Positions 15,932 to 24,107 of a DNA stretch of 41,286 nt are shown here, in pieces. The stretch comes from Planctomycetota bacterium (GTDB lineage Bacteria > Planctomycetota > Phycisphaerae > Phycisphaerales > SM1A02), in NCBI GenBank assembly GCA_022574595.1, contig JACZRS010000025.1, positions 1-41,286 of the forward strand, given 5' to 3'. Each line of letters begins with the position of its first letter. Within the stretch, counting starts at the first letter, position 1. The notes below the pieces were generated by a model. It searched no databases, was not told where the DNA came from, and saw only the letters and a list, made by a program, of their open reading frames with translations. A program made the position numbers and the translations under genes.

Positions 15932-16291
15932 CGAATTTCCTCTCCTTGAGCCTGTCATTTAAGCCTTAACTAGATTAACCTGCTTGCCTGCCAATCTATT
16001 CGATTGTTATTTTACAATACAATCCAGCTTTCACCAAGGTATTTGTTTCCCAAGGCAGTCTTGAGCCAACCCTGACATCTTCGGAGTCTCCGCTCGAGGC
16101 CAATTGTGGTGTTGATCTTCTTCTCTTGTTAAGCTGACCGAGAGCGCAACTAGTTATTACTAATTCTGACGGGGCGGGTTCTTCTTTTCTTTTATATTCC
16201 ACTTACCTGACTCCCGACTCCCTTTTCCCCCAAACGCTCCCCTATCGGGTCGCGGCTAAACGGGTTAATCTTCTCTCTACTAATGCCTAGT
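15932..16291. other. Intergenic region with repeat copy C
   Basis: No gene is supported. CCTGACTCCCGACTCCC at 16207-16223 is the core of the dispersed repeat seen in copies A and B, preceded by a T-rich stretch (TTCTTTTCTTTTATATTCC). The part near 15932-15960 is the leader of the gene starting at 15931. Confidence 0.55.
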
Positions 16292-16375
16292 GCCCTCTTC
16301 CAAAACTCAGTGGGTCAAGCCCACCGGCCAAACGTATCATTATTGATGCCAACTTCACCAATGCTTATTGCCAAG
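16292..16375 (-). repeat. 84-bp direct repeat, copy 2
   Basis: About 95% identical to 14083-14166 in the same orientation. It ends 10 bp before the stop codon of mlaE (16386), so both copies lie just 3' of a minus-strand gene. Confidence 0.9.
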
Positions 16376-16385
16376 TGCCAGATTG

Positions 16386-17201
16386 TCAATTGATTATGAA
16401 CATTATTTCGATGCTGTTTAGCACCTTTGCCAGTACTAAGTTGAGCATTATTATTGCTAGAAAACTTGCTACGAAAGCTTCGGTTGCGGCGCGTCCAACG
16501 CCGGCTGCGCCAGCGCGACAATGGAAACCTTTATAGCAAGCGATAAGGCCGATGCTTGCACCGAAGAAAACGCTCTTGATGAGGCCTGATACTGGCTGCC
16601 ACCAATCAACGAAAAACTGGGTGAAGTCCCAATACTCGTACGGTGACACGCCATAGAACTGCACGGTGATTAACCATCCGCCCCATACACCCAGCAAATC
16701 GGAATAGATGGTTAGTATTGGGGTCATCACAACACATGCTACAAATCTAGGTACGACAAGGTGCGCAATGGGATCGGTAGCCATGGCTCGCAGCGCATCC
16801 AGTTGTTCGGTTACGCGCATGGTTCCGAGTTCAGCAGCTAAGGAGCCTCCGACACGGCCGGCCACCATTACGGCTGCAAGTACTGGTCCAATTTGCTTGG
16901 TTACCGAGACATTGATGATTCCGCCCAGCCTTCCCTCCTGGCCAAGCGAATGGAATTGCTCATAGCCTTCGAGCGCCAGGACCATACCGATGAATGCTCC
17001 GGTTATTGCTACAACGGGTATTGATGCAACACCTACTGCGTAAATCTGTGGGCCTAGCAGGCGCCAACGACACCAATACTTGGCGCGAAAGATAACCCAA
17101 GAGCCAGTTGTCCCAACAAAGCGCATAAACCGACCAAAGTCAGAGACAATATCAACTATGTATTGACCAATGTGAGATATGGTTGTTGCTGGGCTATTCA
17201 T
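16386..17201 (-). CDS. mlaE: MlaE/YrbE-family ABC transporter permease
   Basis: The protein has 271 residues, normal for the family. After about 50 residues come several membrane segments with family hallmarks: VVAITGAFIGMVLAL, the conserved cytoplasmic stretch GPVLAAVMVAGRVGGSLAAELGTMRVTEQLDALRAM (split here as GPVLAAVMVAGR and AAELGTMRVTEQLDAL), and a late GASIGLIACYKG segment. In the Mla system this permease works with MlaF (ATPase) and MlaD to move phospholipids between membranes. No mlaF or mlaD lies next to it; the 3' side is repeats and surface-protein genes, so partners must be elsewhere or left off by rearrangement. The ribosome binding site at the ATG is weak. The bidirectional terminator at 17273-17308 separates it from the upstream lipoprotein gene. 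Confidence 0.9.
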   Translation of the reverse strand: MNSPATTISHIGQYIVDIVSDFGRFMRFVGTTGSWVIFRAKYWCRWRLLGPQIYAVGVASIPVVAITGAFIGMVLALEGYEQFHSLGQEGRLGGIINVSVTKQIGPVLAAVMVAGRVGGSLAAELGTMRVTEQLDALRAMATDPIAHLVVPRFVACVVMTPILTIYSDLLGVWGGWLITVQFYGVSPYEYWDFTQFFVDWWQPVSGLIKSVFFGASIGLIACYKGFHCRAGAAGVGRAATEAFVASFLAIIMLNLVLAKVLNSIEIMFIIN

Positions 17202-17272
17202 TACGGCTGTATGAAGATACTCGCAATTTCACTTGTTGTATTGTATTGGTGCTCTTCATTGTGATTTAATAG

Positions 17273-17308
17273 AAAAAGCCCGAAGCAGTTGTTTGCTCCG
17301 GGCTTTTC
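17273..17308 (-). terminator. Rho-independent terminator, possibly bidirectional
   Basis: AAAAAGCCCGAAGCA pairs with TGCTCCGGGCTTTT (17273-17308) with one mismatch and a loop of about 7 bases. Flanking A- and T-runs provide U-tracts on both strands. It lies downstream of the minus-strand gene ending at 17337. Confidence 0.8.
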
Positions 17309-17336
17309 AATGAAAGAAAGTAACATGTTTTCTGGT

Positions 17337-18200
17337 TTACTTATCTGGTCCGGAATCGTCAAAGTCACCAGGTGTAAATTCAGTGTCCGGTTTGTCTATT
17401 GCTAACGGCCTTTGGTTCCACGCTCCTGCTTGGACAATCGGTCTAAGGAATAGTTCAACCCTGCGGTTTTCAGCGGCACCCTTCTTGGAATTTGTGACTA
17501 TAGGTCGGGTATCACCGTATCCAGCAGCTTGTATTCGAGCAGGGTCTATACCAGCACTCATGAGAGCACTTCGGACAGATATTGCGCGATGTACAGAAAG
17601 ATGCATGTTCGTTGGGTGTTTTTGTCTTGTTTGCGGTCGGCCTATAGGGACATTATCAGTATGTCCGACGACCTGTACTTCAAGGCCGGACGCTTCATTG
17701 GTATTGAGAATATCCGCAACACTTGCCAGCGTTGCTGCGGCGCTTGGTTTAAGTGTAACTGAGCCAAGATCGAAGGTTAAATCGCTAGCAAATCGGATCA
17801 TTCCCTGATTTTTATTGAAGGTCATGATATCAGAGTAGCTGGCGGCCAAATTTTCTAGTGCGATCAGCACTCGAATAGGAATGCCACCACTTTGCGCATT
17901 ATCGTATCGAGTGTAAACCTTATCGATTTCACCTGCTAGCCCTTCGGTTTCGTTTGCCAGGGCATTGATGCGTATTTGCAATCTTTCCGCATTTTCCCTA
18001 GCAGCAACAAGACTCTGGCGCATTGCGTCTACATTGCCTCTCGCAGAATCACGCTCAGCTTCAATAGATTTTATTTGCTGCTTGAGGGTATTGTTTGTTA
18101 GATTAAGTTGATCATATCTGTCTTGCTGTACACACCCAACGTTCAGGAAGGGCAGTGATGCAAGAGAGACAGCCATCATTGTCTTTAAGACACTTCTCAT
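17337..18200 (-). CDS. OmpA-family peptidoglycan-binding lipoprotein
   Basis: Start ATG at 18200 (MRSVLKTMM) with GAGGT 8 bases upstream; a longer frame to 18248 lacks this signal. The lipobox LNVGC puts the lipidated Cys at residue 23. A coiled-coil segment follows (about 35-90: LKQQIKSIEAERDSA, heptads with Leu/Ala). The C-terminal OmpA/MotB domain has the marks LEVQVVGHTDNVPIG, SVHRAISVRSALMSAGIDPARIQAAGYGDTRPI (broken here as SVHRAISVRS and AAGYGDTRP) and NRRVEL. Such proteins tie the outer membrane to peptidoglycan through diaminopimelate binding. A second OmpA lipoprotein of similar layout lies at 32956-33606. It has its own terminator. Confidence 0.9.
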   Translation of the reverse strand: MRSVLKTMMAVSLASLPFLNVGCVQQDRYDQLNLTNNTLKQQIKSIEAERDSARGNVDAMRQSLVAARENAERLQIRINALANETEGLAGEIDKVYTRYDNAQSGGIPIRVLIALENLAASYSDIMTFNKNQGMIRFASDLTFDLGSVTLKPSAAATLASVADILNTNEASGLEVQVVGHTDNVPIGRPQTRQKHPTNMHLSVHRAISVRSALMSAGIDPARIQAAGYGDTRPIVTNSKKGAAENRRVELFLRPIVQAGAWNQRPLAIDKPDTEFTPGDFDDSGPDK

Positions 18201-18388
18201 GGGTATTACCTCGCAAATTCCGTTGCCAAATTGTTTGTTGATATTCAATACGCCAAATCCATAGCGATTCCTGAGATACGGTTACTTATGCTACAACATT
18301 TAGATCGGACGTGCAGCAAAGTTACTACAGAGTTTGATACATATACGTTTGTGATTGCAATGGTTCTGCCAAGGGAGCGGAGTTGGAA

Positions 18389-19645
18389 ATGAGCAAAAAT
18401 CGACAGATAATCCAAGCAGCAATGGTTGTAGATGGCAAAGGCGCAAGAGCAGCGCCAGGAGCTTTGCTGCTTGAAGGTAACGAAATAATTGCCTGCGGAT
18501 CACCTGAATCGATCGGACCTGTTGCAGACGCAAAAATCCTAAATCTTGGCGATGCAGTAGTCATGCCTGCGCTAGTTAACGTCCACTGCCACTTAGACTT
18601 AAGTCATATTGGCCCTATTGATTATTGTGGCGATTTTGTCAGCTGGATTGAGCAGATTCGCCAGAAAAGATGTCAAAACGATGCAGATATTGCTTCAGCT
18701 ACAAAGCGAGGCATTGAGCTGTCATTAGCTGGCGGAACAGCTTTGGTAGGGGATATTGCAGGCGTCAGTTCCTTGGTTCCATTCACAGAATTAGCTGGGT
18801 CAAAGTTGGCTGGAGTGAGCTACGTAGAATTTTTCGGCTCAGGAAAAAATGAAAAAAATACTGTGGAAAAACTGCAAAGGATTGATAAAGCCAGTCCTAA
18901 AGCAAAAAATGGTATACGCCTGGGCCTCCAGCCACATGCTCCTTATTCATGTTCGATAGGGGTTTTTGAAGCTGCTGCGCAGACTAATAGGCCGATCGCA
19001 ACTCATTTGGCTGAGACATTAGAGGAGCTTGAGTTCCTGGCAGATGCAAAAGGGCCTATATCTGAGATGCTTAAGAAATTTGGTGTGTGGGATGAAGAGA
19101 TCGTTGCACAAAGCTGCTACCCCATTGAATACTTAAAAAGTGTGCTGGAAAAACACTCAATTGTTGCTGCTCACCTTAATTATGTGGATAACTCGCAGAT
19201 TCAAATGATGAAAGATTGGCCTATAAGCGTTGCTTATTGTCCGCGCGCCAGTGCATACTTCGGCCATCCACATAATGGAATGCCTGTTCATCAATACCAA
19301 CAAATGATTGAGCAAGGGATAAATGTTGCGCTTGGCACTGATGGTTTACTTTGTTTGGATACGCCTGATCGAATAAGTGTATTAGATGAAATGCGATTTC
19401 TTTATAAACGCGATGGTGCGGATCCTGTTCAATTACTAAATATGGCTACTTGTGCAGGAGCTAAAGCGCTTGGATTTGATGAAACGCTCGTAACATTAGA
19501 ACCAGGACCAACAGCAGGGCTGATTGCGATTTCCAGCGATATTCACAATTGTGATGATCCGCTTGTGGGAATACTCAAAAGTATTGCTGCGCCCCAGTGG
19601 ATTGCAGGGCCGTTTGTTATTGAAGAGCTGAGTAGCGGGGAATAA
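18389..19645 (+). CDS. Amidohydrolase-family deaminase (possibly aminodeoxyfutalosine or SAH/MTA deaminase type)
   Basis: Start ATG at 18389 (MSKNRQII) has GGAG 7 bases ahead, against a TTG two codons earlier. The amidohydrolase metal ligands are in place: HCH in ALVNVHCHLDLS, His in LQPHAPYSC, HLAET with the catalytic Glu, and TDG in VALGTDGLLCLD. VAYCPRASAYFGHP resembles the 'CPR(S/T)xAxFGH' stretch of the aminodeoxyfutalosine/chlorohydrolase branch, which removes an amino group from a purine-like ring. That would suggest futalosine-pathway menaquinone synthesis, but the substrate cannot be fixed from sequence and no other mqn gene is nearby. The glycosylase gene starts 12 bp after the stop, so the two are likely co-transcribed. 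Confidence 0.8.
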   Translation: MSKNRQIIQAAMVVDGKGARAAPGALLLEGNEIIACGSPESIGPVADAKILNLGDAVVMPALVNVHCHLDLSHIGPIDYCGDFVSWIEQIRQKRCQNDADIASATKRGIELSLAGGTALVGDIAGVSSLVPFTELAGSKLAGVSYVEFFGSGKNEKNTVEKLQRIDKASPKAKNGIRLGLQPHAPYSCSIGVFEAAAQTNRPIATHLAETLEELEFLADAKGPISEMLKKFGVWDEEIVAQSCYPIEYLKSVLEKHSIVAAHLNYVDNSQIQMMKDWPISVAYCPRASAYFGHPHNGMPVHQYQQMIEQGINVALGTDGLLCLDTPDRISVLDEMRFLYKRDGADPVQLLNMATCAGAKALGFDETLVTLEPGPTAGLIAISSDIHNCDDPLVGILKSIAAPQWIAGPFVIEELSSGE

Positions 19646-19657
19646 CTAGAGTCAAAA

Positions 19658-20272
19658 ATGACTAAGCAGCGTAGATTTGTTGATTATGCCAAAGATCCGG
19701 TGACAGTTGCCAGGCGACTGCTTGGTCAGCGACTTGTGCGCATCGTGAACGGCAAACGCCTAGCAGGGACGATCATTGAGGTTGAAGCATATTTGGGCGC
19801 TAAGGATGAGGCTTGTCATACCTTTGACGGAAGAAGAACAAAACGCAACGAATCTATGTACTTAGAAGCTGGACATTCGTATGTATACTTCACCTATGGA
19901 ATGCACTACTGCATGAATGTTGTATGTGGCAGAATAGATATAGATAAGGGTGTGGCTGTTTTAATTCGTGCAATTGAGCCTACACAAGGCATTGATCAAA
20001 TGTTCCGCAACCGCAAAGCAGCCAAGAACGAAATCCAATTATGTTCAGGCCCTGCAAAATTAGCTCAGGCGCTTGAAATAGATTGCGCACTTGATGGTGT
20101 TGATATGCGAAAGAGCAAGCAGCTTTTTATTGAGTTAATAAGGCCGAAAATAGCGCCAGATTCGGAAATTGAGCAAAGCGCAAGAGTTGGAGTTGCACAC
20201 GCCGGGTTTTGGGCGGATAAGCAGTTACGGTACTTTTTAAGGGGCTATGAGGGAGTATCAAAATGGAAATAG
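19658..20272 (+). CDS. mpg: 3-methyladenine DNA glycosylase (Mpg/AAG family)
   Basis: The protein has 204 residues, typical for bacterial AAG-type enzymes. It has the family core: ARRLLGQRLVR, IIEVEAYLGAKDEACHTFDG with the catalytic Glu, RRTKRNESMYLEAGHSYVYF in two parts, TYGMHYCMNVV, VLIRAIEP and CSGPAKLAQAL. It excises alkylated purines to start base excision repair in the cytoplasm. The ATG follows the amidohydrolase stop by 12 bp, giving a two-gene unit. All active-site segments appear intact. Confidence 0.93.
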   Translation: MTKQRRFVDYAKDPVTVARRLLGQRLVRIVNGKRLAGTIIEVEAYLGAKDEACHTFDGRRTKRNESMYLEAGHSYVYFTYGMHYCMNVVCGRIDIDKGVAVLIRAIEPTQGIDQMFRNRKAAKNEIQLCSGPAKLAQALEIDCALDGVDMRKSKQLFIELIRPKIAPDSEIEQSARVGVAHAGFWADKQLRYFLRGYEGVSKWK

Positions 20273-20377
20273 CCGATTATTGGTGTTTTTTTAGGGTGTA
20301 TTTTGAGGCTCGAGGCCGATATCATCACTCCCATCGAATATACTGTGGGGTATAGAGGCTAGGTATTGGATCCACTT

Positions 20378-20788
20378 ATGAGTGAACAACATCACCATAC
20401 AATCGATTGGCGAGAGATTCTCACATCCGCAGGGCCATACCCCATGGAGGCCTTCGCATTTGTGAGAGAGGGGCTTAATTATGCCGTCGAGCAGGCGCAT
20501 GATGATCCTGATTCAGTACCGGAGGTTGAAAGGCACATCTGTGGACAACAGCTTTGCATAGCACTACGAGATATGGCTATTGAAAAATATGGCCTGCTTG
20601 CCCCAACTGTGCTCGAACACTGGAAAGTCTGTCGCACAAACGACTTCGGCCGAATTGTCTTTGCCATGATCGATGCTGGTTTGATGACAAAAACATCAGA
20701 TGACAATTTGGAAGACTTTCGGGCGGTTTACGACTTTGATGAGGCGTTTAGCCAAGATTCTCTGCTGGCAAAGCTTGGCTCCAACTAA
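20378..20788 (+). CDS. Minf_1886-type conserved protein (Planctomycete/Verrucomicrobia-restricted)
   Basis: The start at 20378 (MSEQHHHTIDW) is an ATG; the longer frame uses TTG. The 136-residue protein has the features I recall for this family: a YPMEAFAFVREGLNYAV start, HICGQQLCIALRDMAIEKYGLLA in the middle (HICGQQLC, ALRDMAIE), FGRIVFAMIDAGLM, and a closing DNLEDFRAVYDFDEAF. It is soluble, with no signal peptide or membrane segment. Function is unknown; its main value here is taxonomic. Confidence 0.8.
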   Translation: MSEQHHHTIDWREILTSAGPYPMEAFAFVREGLNYAVEQAHDDPDSVPEVERHICGQQLCIALRDMAIEKYGLLAPTVLEHWKVCRTNDFGRIVFAMIDAGLMTKTSDDNLEDFRAVYDFDEAFSQDSLLAKLGSN

Positions 20789-20863
20789 GTTTTCCACAAT
20801 CAAGAGATATTGTATTTGATCAGATGACTTGCCAGATTCGCAAGGCGCGGTAGGCTCAGATTC

Positions 20864-22219
20864 ATGGCAAAGCCAGAAGAAGCTAAAGAAGAATCAAAAG
20901 AAACGGTCAAAGCCCATCGATTACACATTTGGCAAATCCAGGCGGTGCGCGATCTTCTGTTTGTTGGGGCTATCTTTGGAATCTTCTGGGCGGGTTATGC
21001 GCTCAGAGCGGTAAGTATTCCACTTCTGGTTGCCTTGATGCTCGCGTATCTATTTGAACCGGTTGTTGATCGGCTTTGCAAGCATCCCAAGATAAAAAGG
21101 CCGCACGCGGTTGCTGGGATCTTGGCAACTGGGGGCTTCGCAGTGCTTCTAGCTGTAGCGATCGCTCTACCACTAATCATCGTCCAGACTAAGGCCTTCG
21201 TTAGCGATATACGCAGCGGAGAGCTTCGCTCAGATGTCGCAAAATTAGGCAAGTATGTTCCCACTACATTCACAACAGAATTTCAAGGACTATTAGAATT
21301 CCTGCCAGGTGATGCGGAACCTGTAAGTCAGGATCAAAATGATGAAATTCAAGACAGCGAGCTTCAACCGGATCTTTCGGCGTCTGGTAATGCGCAGCCT
21401 GCCAACACCATTACGAATCAACAGCTCAGTAAAATGAAGGATGAATTAAAAAGTGAGCTTTTAGCTGAGCTTTCGCCTGGTGCTGCGGAAGAATCAAGCC
21501 CCGATATTTTGAATATCGCAAAGAATAGCGCGCAAGCAATAATGGGCGCCATCGGCGGAATTGTGCAATTCGGCCTTGTAGCGTTCTTGATTCCCTTCTA
21601 CTTTTTCTTCTTCAGTTTGTGGTATCCGGAAGTTGTAAAATTTGGGGGACAACTGGTGCCGGAAAAGAACCGGAAGAACACATTTGAACTGGTCGCAAAG
21701 ATGGATCACGTAGTAGCAGGTTTTGTGCGCGGCCGAATAGTTATCAGCCTAATCATGGGGATTATGCTGGCAATAGGCTGGTTTATCTGCGGCGTTCCCT
21801 ATTCCATAGCGCTGGGATTGTTGGTTGGCGTATTCTGTGCAGTTCCATATCTGGGTGTGATTGGAATCCCATTAGCAGTCGGGCTACTGGTATTTGATAA
21901 GCTTGGTGTTGCTCCAGAAGACCTCGGAATTTGGCTTGGATGGTGGGGGGTATTCCTTTGGCCCACACTGGTTTTCGTAATCGTACAATTAATTGAAGGC
22001 TACGTATTAACACCCATGATTGCCGGTAAAGCAACAAACCTGGATCCAGTAACAATCATCGTCGCAGTACTAGCGGGTGGATCCGTACTAGGAATCTACG
22101 GCATGTTGCTGGCAATCCCCTTAGCCGCATGTGCCAAGATCCTATTTACCGAAGTATTACTACCAAAGATCAAAGCCTGGACCCGCGGCGAAGCCGCAGA
22201 CCCATTACCCATAGATTAA
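20864..22219 (+). CDS. AI-2E family (PerM/TqsA-like) membrane transporter
   Basis: The protein has 451 residues. A charged N-terminus (about 30 residues, Glu/Lys-rich) is followed by paired membrane segments, a soluble loop of about 130 residues rich in Gln/Asp/Glu (about 130-225), then the conserved C-terminal membrane half with GLLVGVFCAVPYLGVIGIP, the segment before VFVIVQLIEGYVLTPMI, and GGSVLGIYGMLLAIPLA. These are hallmarks of the AI-2E transporter family, members of which export autoinducer-2 or act as Na+/H+ antiporters; substrate here is unknown. The large hydrophilic loop is longer than in typical members and resembles a low-complexity insertion. Confidence 0.88.
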   Translation: MAKPEEAKEESKETVKAHRLHIWQIQAVRDLLFVGAIFGIFWAGYALRAVSIPLLVALMLAYLFEPVVDRLCKHPKIKRPHAVAGILATGGFAVLLAVAIALPLIIVQTKAFVSDIRSGELRSDVAKLGKYVPTTFTTEFQGLLEFLPGDAEPVSQDQNDEIQDSELQPDLSASGNAQPANTITNQQLSKMKDELKSELLAELSPGAAEESSPDILNIAKNSAQAIMGAIGGIVQFGLVAFLIPFYFFFFSLWYPEVVKFGGQLVPEKNRKNTFELVAKMDHVVAGFVRGRIVISLIMGIMLAIGWFICGVPYSIALGLLVGVFCAVPYLGVIGIPLAVGLLVFDKLGVAPEDLGIWLGWWGVFLWPTLVFVIVQLIEGYVLTPMIAGKATNLDPVTIIVAVLAGGSVLGIYGMLLAIPLAACAKILFTEVLLPKIKAWTRGEAADPLPID

Positions 22220-22492
22220 AAACTTAATTAAACCGCAATCCCACCACGTTTAGCGGCGGGCTCCCAGCCCGCACTCCATTAGCCCCGGATTCCACCCGGG
22301 ATCAAACGTGTAAAACACATTTACACAAAATCTCAAAATCCCCGTTGCCACTGCTTCAGGACGGTTCTGACTATACGAAACCAGTATTAAGATCCTATTT
22401 CTACAAAATACTAAGAATGCGCGCAAGATTTCATGGAAAACGGCGTAGTTACCAGTAGGTAGCAATAGAACCGTTAACATAAAGGAATCGGC
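22220..22492. other. Intergenic region with GC-rich hairpin repeat
   Basis: GTTTAGCGGCGGG at 22247-22259 continues into a GCGGGCT-CCC-AGCCCGC hairpin and a CCCCGGATTCCACCCGGG palindrome. The GTTTAGCGGCGGGC motif returns at 33795-33808, also in a non-coding stretch, so this is a dispersed element. The rest is the leader of the gene starting at 22493. Confidence 0.5.
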
Positions 22493-24073
22493 ATGATGAA
22501 TACATCTAGGCTTCTTCGCCAATTATCTTGGTGGTACGTGCAGCTATCAGTAGCTTTTCTTGCAGGCGCGAGTATTGCTACACCTGCATTAGCACAGTGT
22601 CTACCCGATGAACTCCAAAAAGTTACCGCATCCGATGCCAGGCGTGGTGAATTATATGGAATTTCCGTTCAAATTCTAGGAGATCTCGCAATCTCAGGAG
22701 CAGCCTGGGCGCATGTCGAGAATCATCGAGCGGGTGCGGTCTATTCGTATCGCAAGGATCCCAATACAAACCAATGGATCCAGGAGCAGAAAATATTTCC
22801 TGAGGATCTTGGACCATTGGACTGGTTTGGCAGGTCTGTTGATATCAATCCTGTTGATCAGAACGTGATCATCATTGGAGCGTGGGCCAATGATGATGCT
22901 GAAGATTGCGGAGGTTCAGCGTGTGAATCAGGGTCAGCTTATATCTTCCGCTTTGATACTGATCTTGGCCTGTGGGTTCAAGAACAAAAACTCACAGCTT
23001 CCGATGCCGACCCTCAGGATTATTTTGGATGGGCGGTTTCTATATATGGGGATGTTGCGATCATCGGCGCTAAATTAGATGAAAATTCGGGGCAAGGTAG
23101 TGGGTCAGCATACATCTTTCAATATGATCACGATTCGGGTATTTGGAATGAACAGCAAAAACTAATTCCCCCAGATCCGAGCGGCTTCGGCCATTCAATT
23201 TCTCTTTACGAAGATGTTGTCTTAATTGGCTCACCTTTTGAAGATGAATTCGGCTATGGAACAGGTGCTGTTTATAGTTATCGCATGGATCCTGACAGTA
23301 AAGTTTGGCAACTAGAACAAAGGATCATTGCAGAAGATGCATCACAGGAAGATTTCTTCGGATACTCCGTCTCTTTGGATGGCAACACAGCTTTGATATC
23401 TGCATTTAGAGCCGATGGCGCTGTAAACCAAACAGGTGCAGCGTACATATTTACATACGGCGGTCAACAATGGACTCAAAGACATAAATTATTTTCGTCT
23501 GATGGTGGGCCATTTGACCAATTTGGTTTATCAGTATCATTAAATGGGAATATGGCTGTGGTGGCAGCAAACCTAAATGATGTAGGCGAGATTTATCACG
23601 GCTCAGCTTACATATTCACATTTGATTCCGAGCAGTGGAATGAAACCGCAAAGCTCATTGGATCAGATTTACAACTGTACGATACATTTGGTACAGCCGC
23701 GGACACAGATGGCCAGAACATCATCATCGGAGCAATCTATTACGACAGTGAATGTAATGTTTGGGAACACTGTGATTCGGGAGCGGCATACATCTATGGC
23801 GGACTAGACGATTGTAACACAAACGGTATTATGGATATCTGCGACATAGCAAACGGCAAGTCAACTGATAAAAATAACAACGGCCTTCCTGATGAATGCG
23901 ATCCCCCAGCTTGCCCATGGGATTTAGATAACAGCGGCAGCGTTGGCGCAAGCGACTTGATTGCACTGTTTGCACAATGGGGTACTACTGGATCAGCAGA
24001 CTTTAACAGCGACGGTATTGTTAATACCGCAGACCTACTCATCCTATTCGCCAATTGGGGACCGTGTGAGTAG
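22493..24073 (+). CDS. Secreted seven-repeat FG-GAP propeller protein with dockerin-like tag
   Basis: The protein has 526 residues. Start ATG at 22493 follows AAAGGA by 6 bases. A signal peptide ends near ATPALAQ. Seven FG-GAP repeats follow (for example DYFGWAVSIYGDVAIIGAKL, DFFGYSVSLDGNTALISA, DQFGLSVSLNGNMAVVAANL), then a CNTNGIMDICD...NGLPDEC spacer common in planctomycete exported proteins, and a dockerin-like pair (CPWDLDNSGSVGASDLIALF...NWGPCE). The order matches the minus-strand gene at 12110-13630, which makes it a dispersed paralogue outside the main cluster and on the other strand. It is predicted to be a surface-held beta-propeller, perhaps an adhesin. No clear terminator separates it from the convergent ffh. 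Confidence 0.9.
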   Translation: MMNTSRLLRQLSWWYVQLSVAFLAGASIATPALAQCLPDELQKVTASDARRGELYGISVQILGDLAISGAAWAHVENHRAGAVYSYRKDPNTNQWIQEQKIFPEDLGPLDWFGRSVDINPVDQNVIIIGAWANDDAEDCGGSACESGSAYIFRFDTDLGLWVQEQKLTASDADPQDYFGWAVSIYGDVAIIGAKLDENSGQGSGSAYIFQYDHDSGIWNEQQKLIPPDPSGFGHSISLYEDVVLIGSPFEDEFGYGTGAVYSYRMDPDSKVWQLEQRIIAEDASQEDFFGYSVSLDGNTALISAFRADGAVNQTGAAYIFTYGGQQWTQRHKLFSSDGGPFDQFGLSVSLNGNMAVVAANLNDVGEIYHGSAYIFTFDSEQWNETAKLIGSDLQLYDTFGTAADTDGQNIIIGAIYYDSECNVWEHCDSGAAYIYGGLDDCNTNGIMDICDIANGKSTDKNNNGLPDECDPPACPWDLDNSGSVGASDLIALFAQWGTTGSADFNSDGIVNTADLLILFANWGPCE

Positions 24074-24107
24074 TTGATCTAATTGAGATCTCTTTTGTGC
24101 TCTGACT

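Noticed and set aside
24074-24107. Terminator between the convergent gene ends
   Set aside because: Only a 5-bp GATCT/AGATC stem with a poor T-run is present, which is too weak to call.
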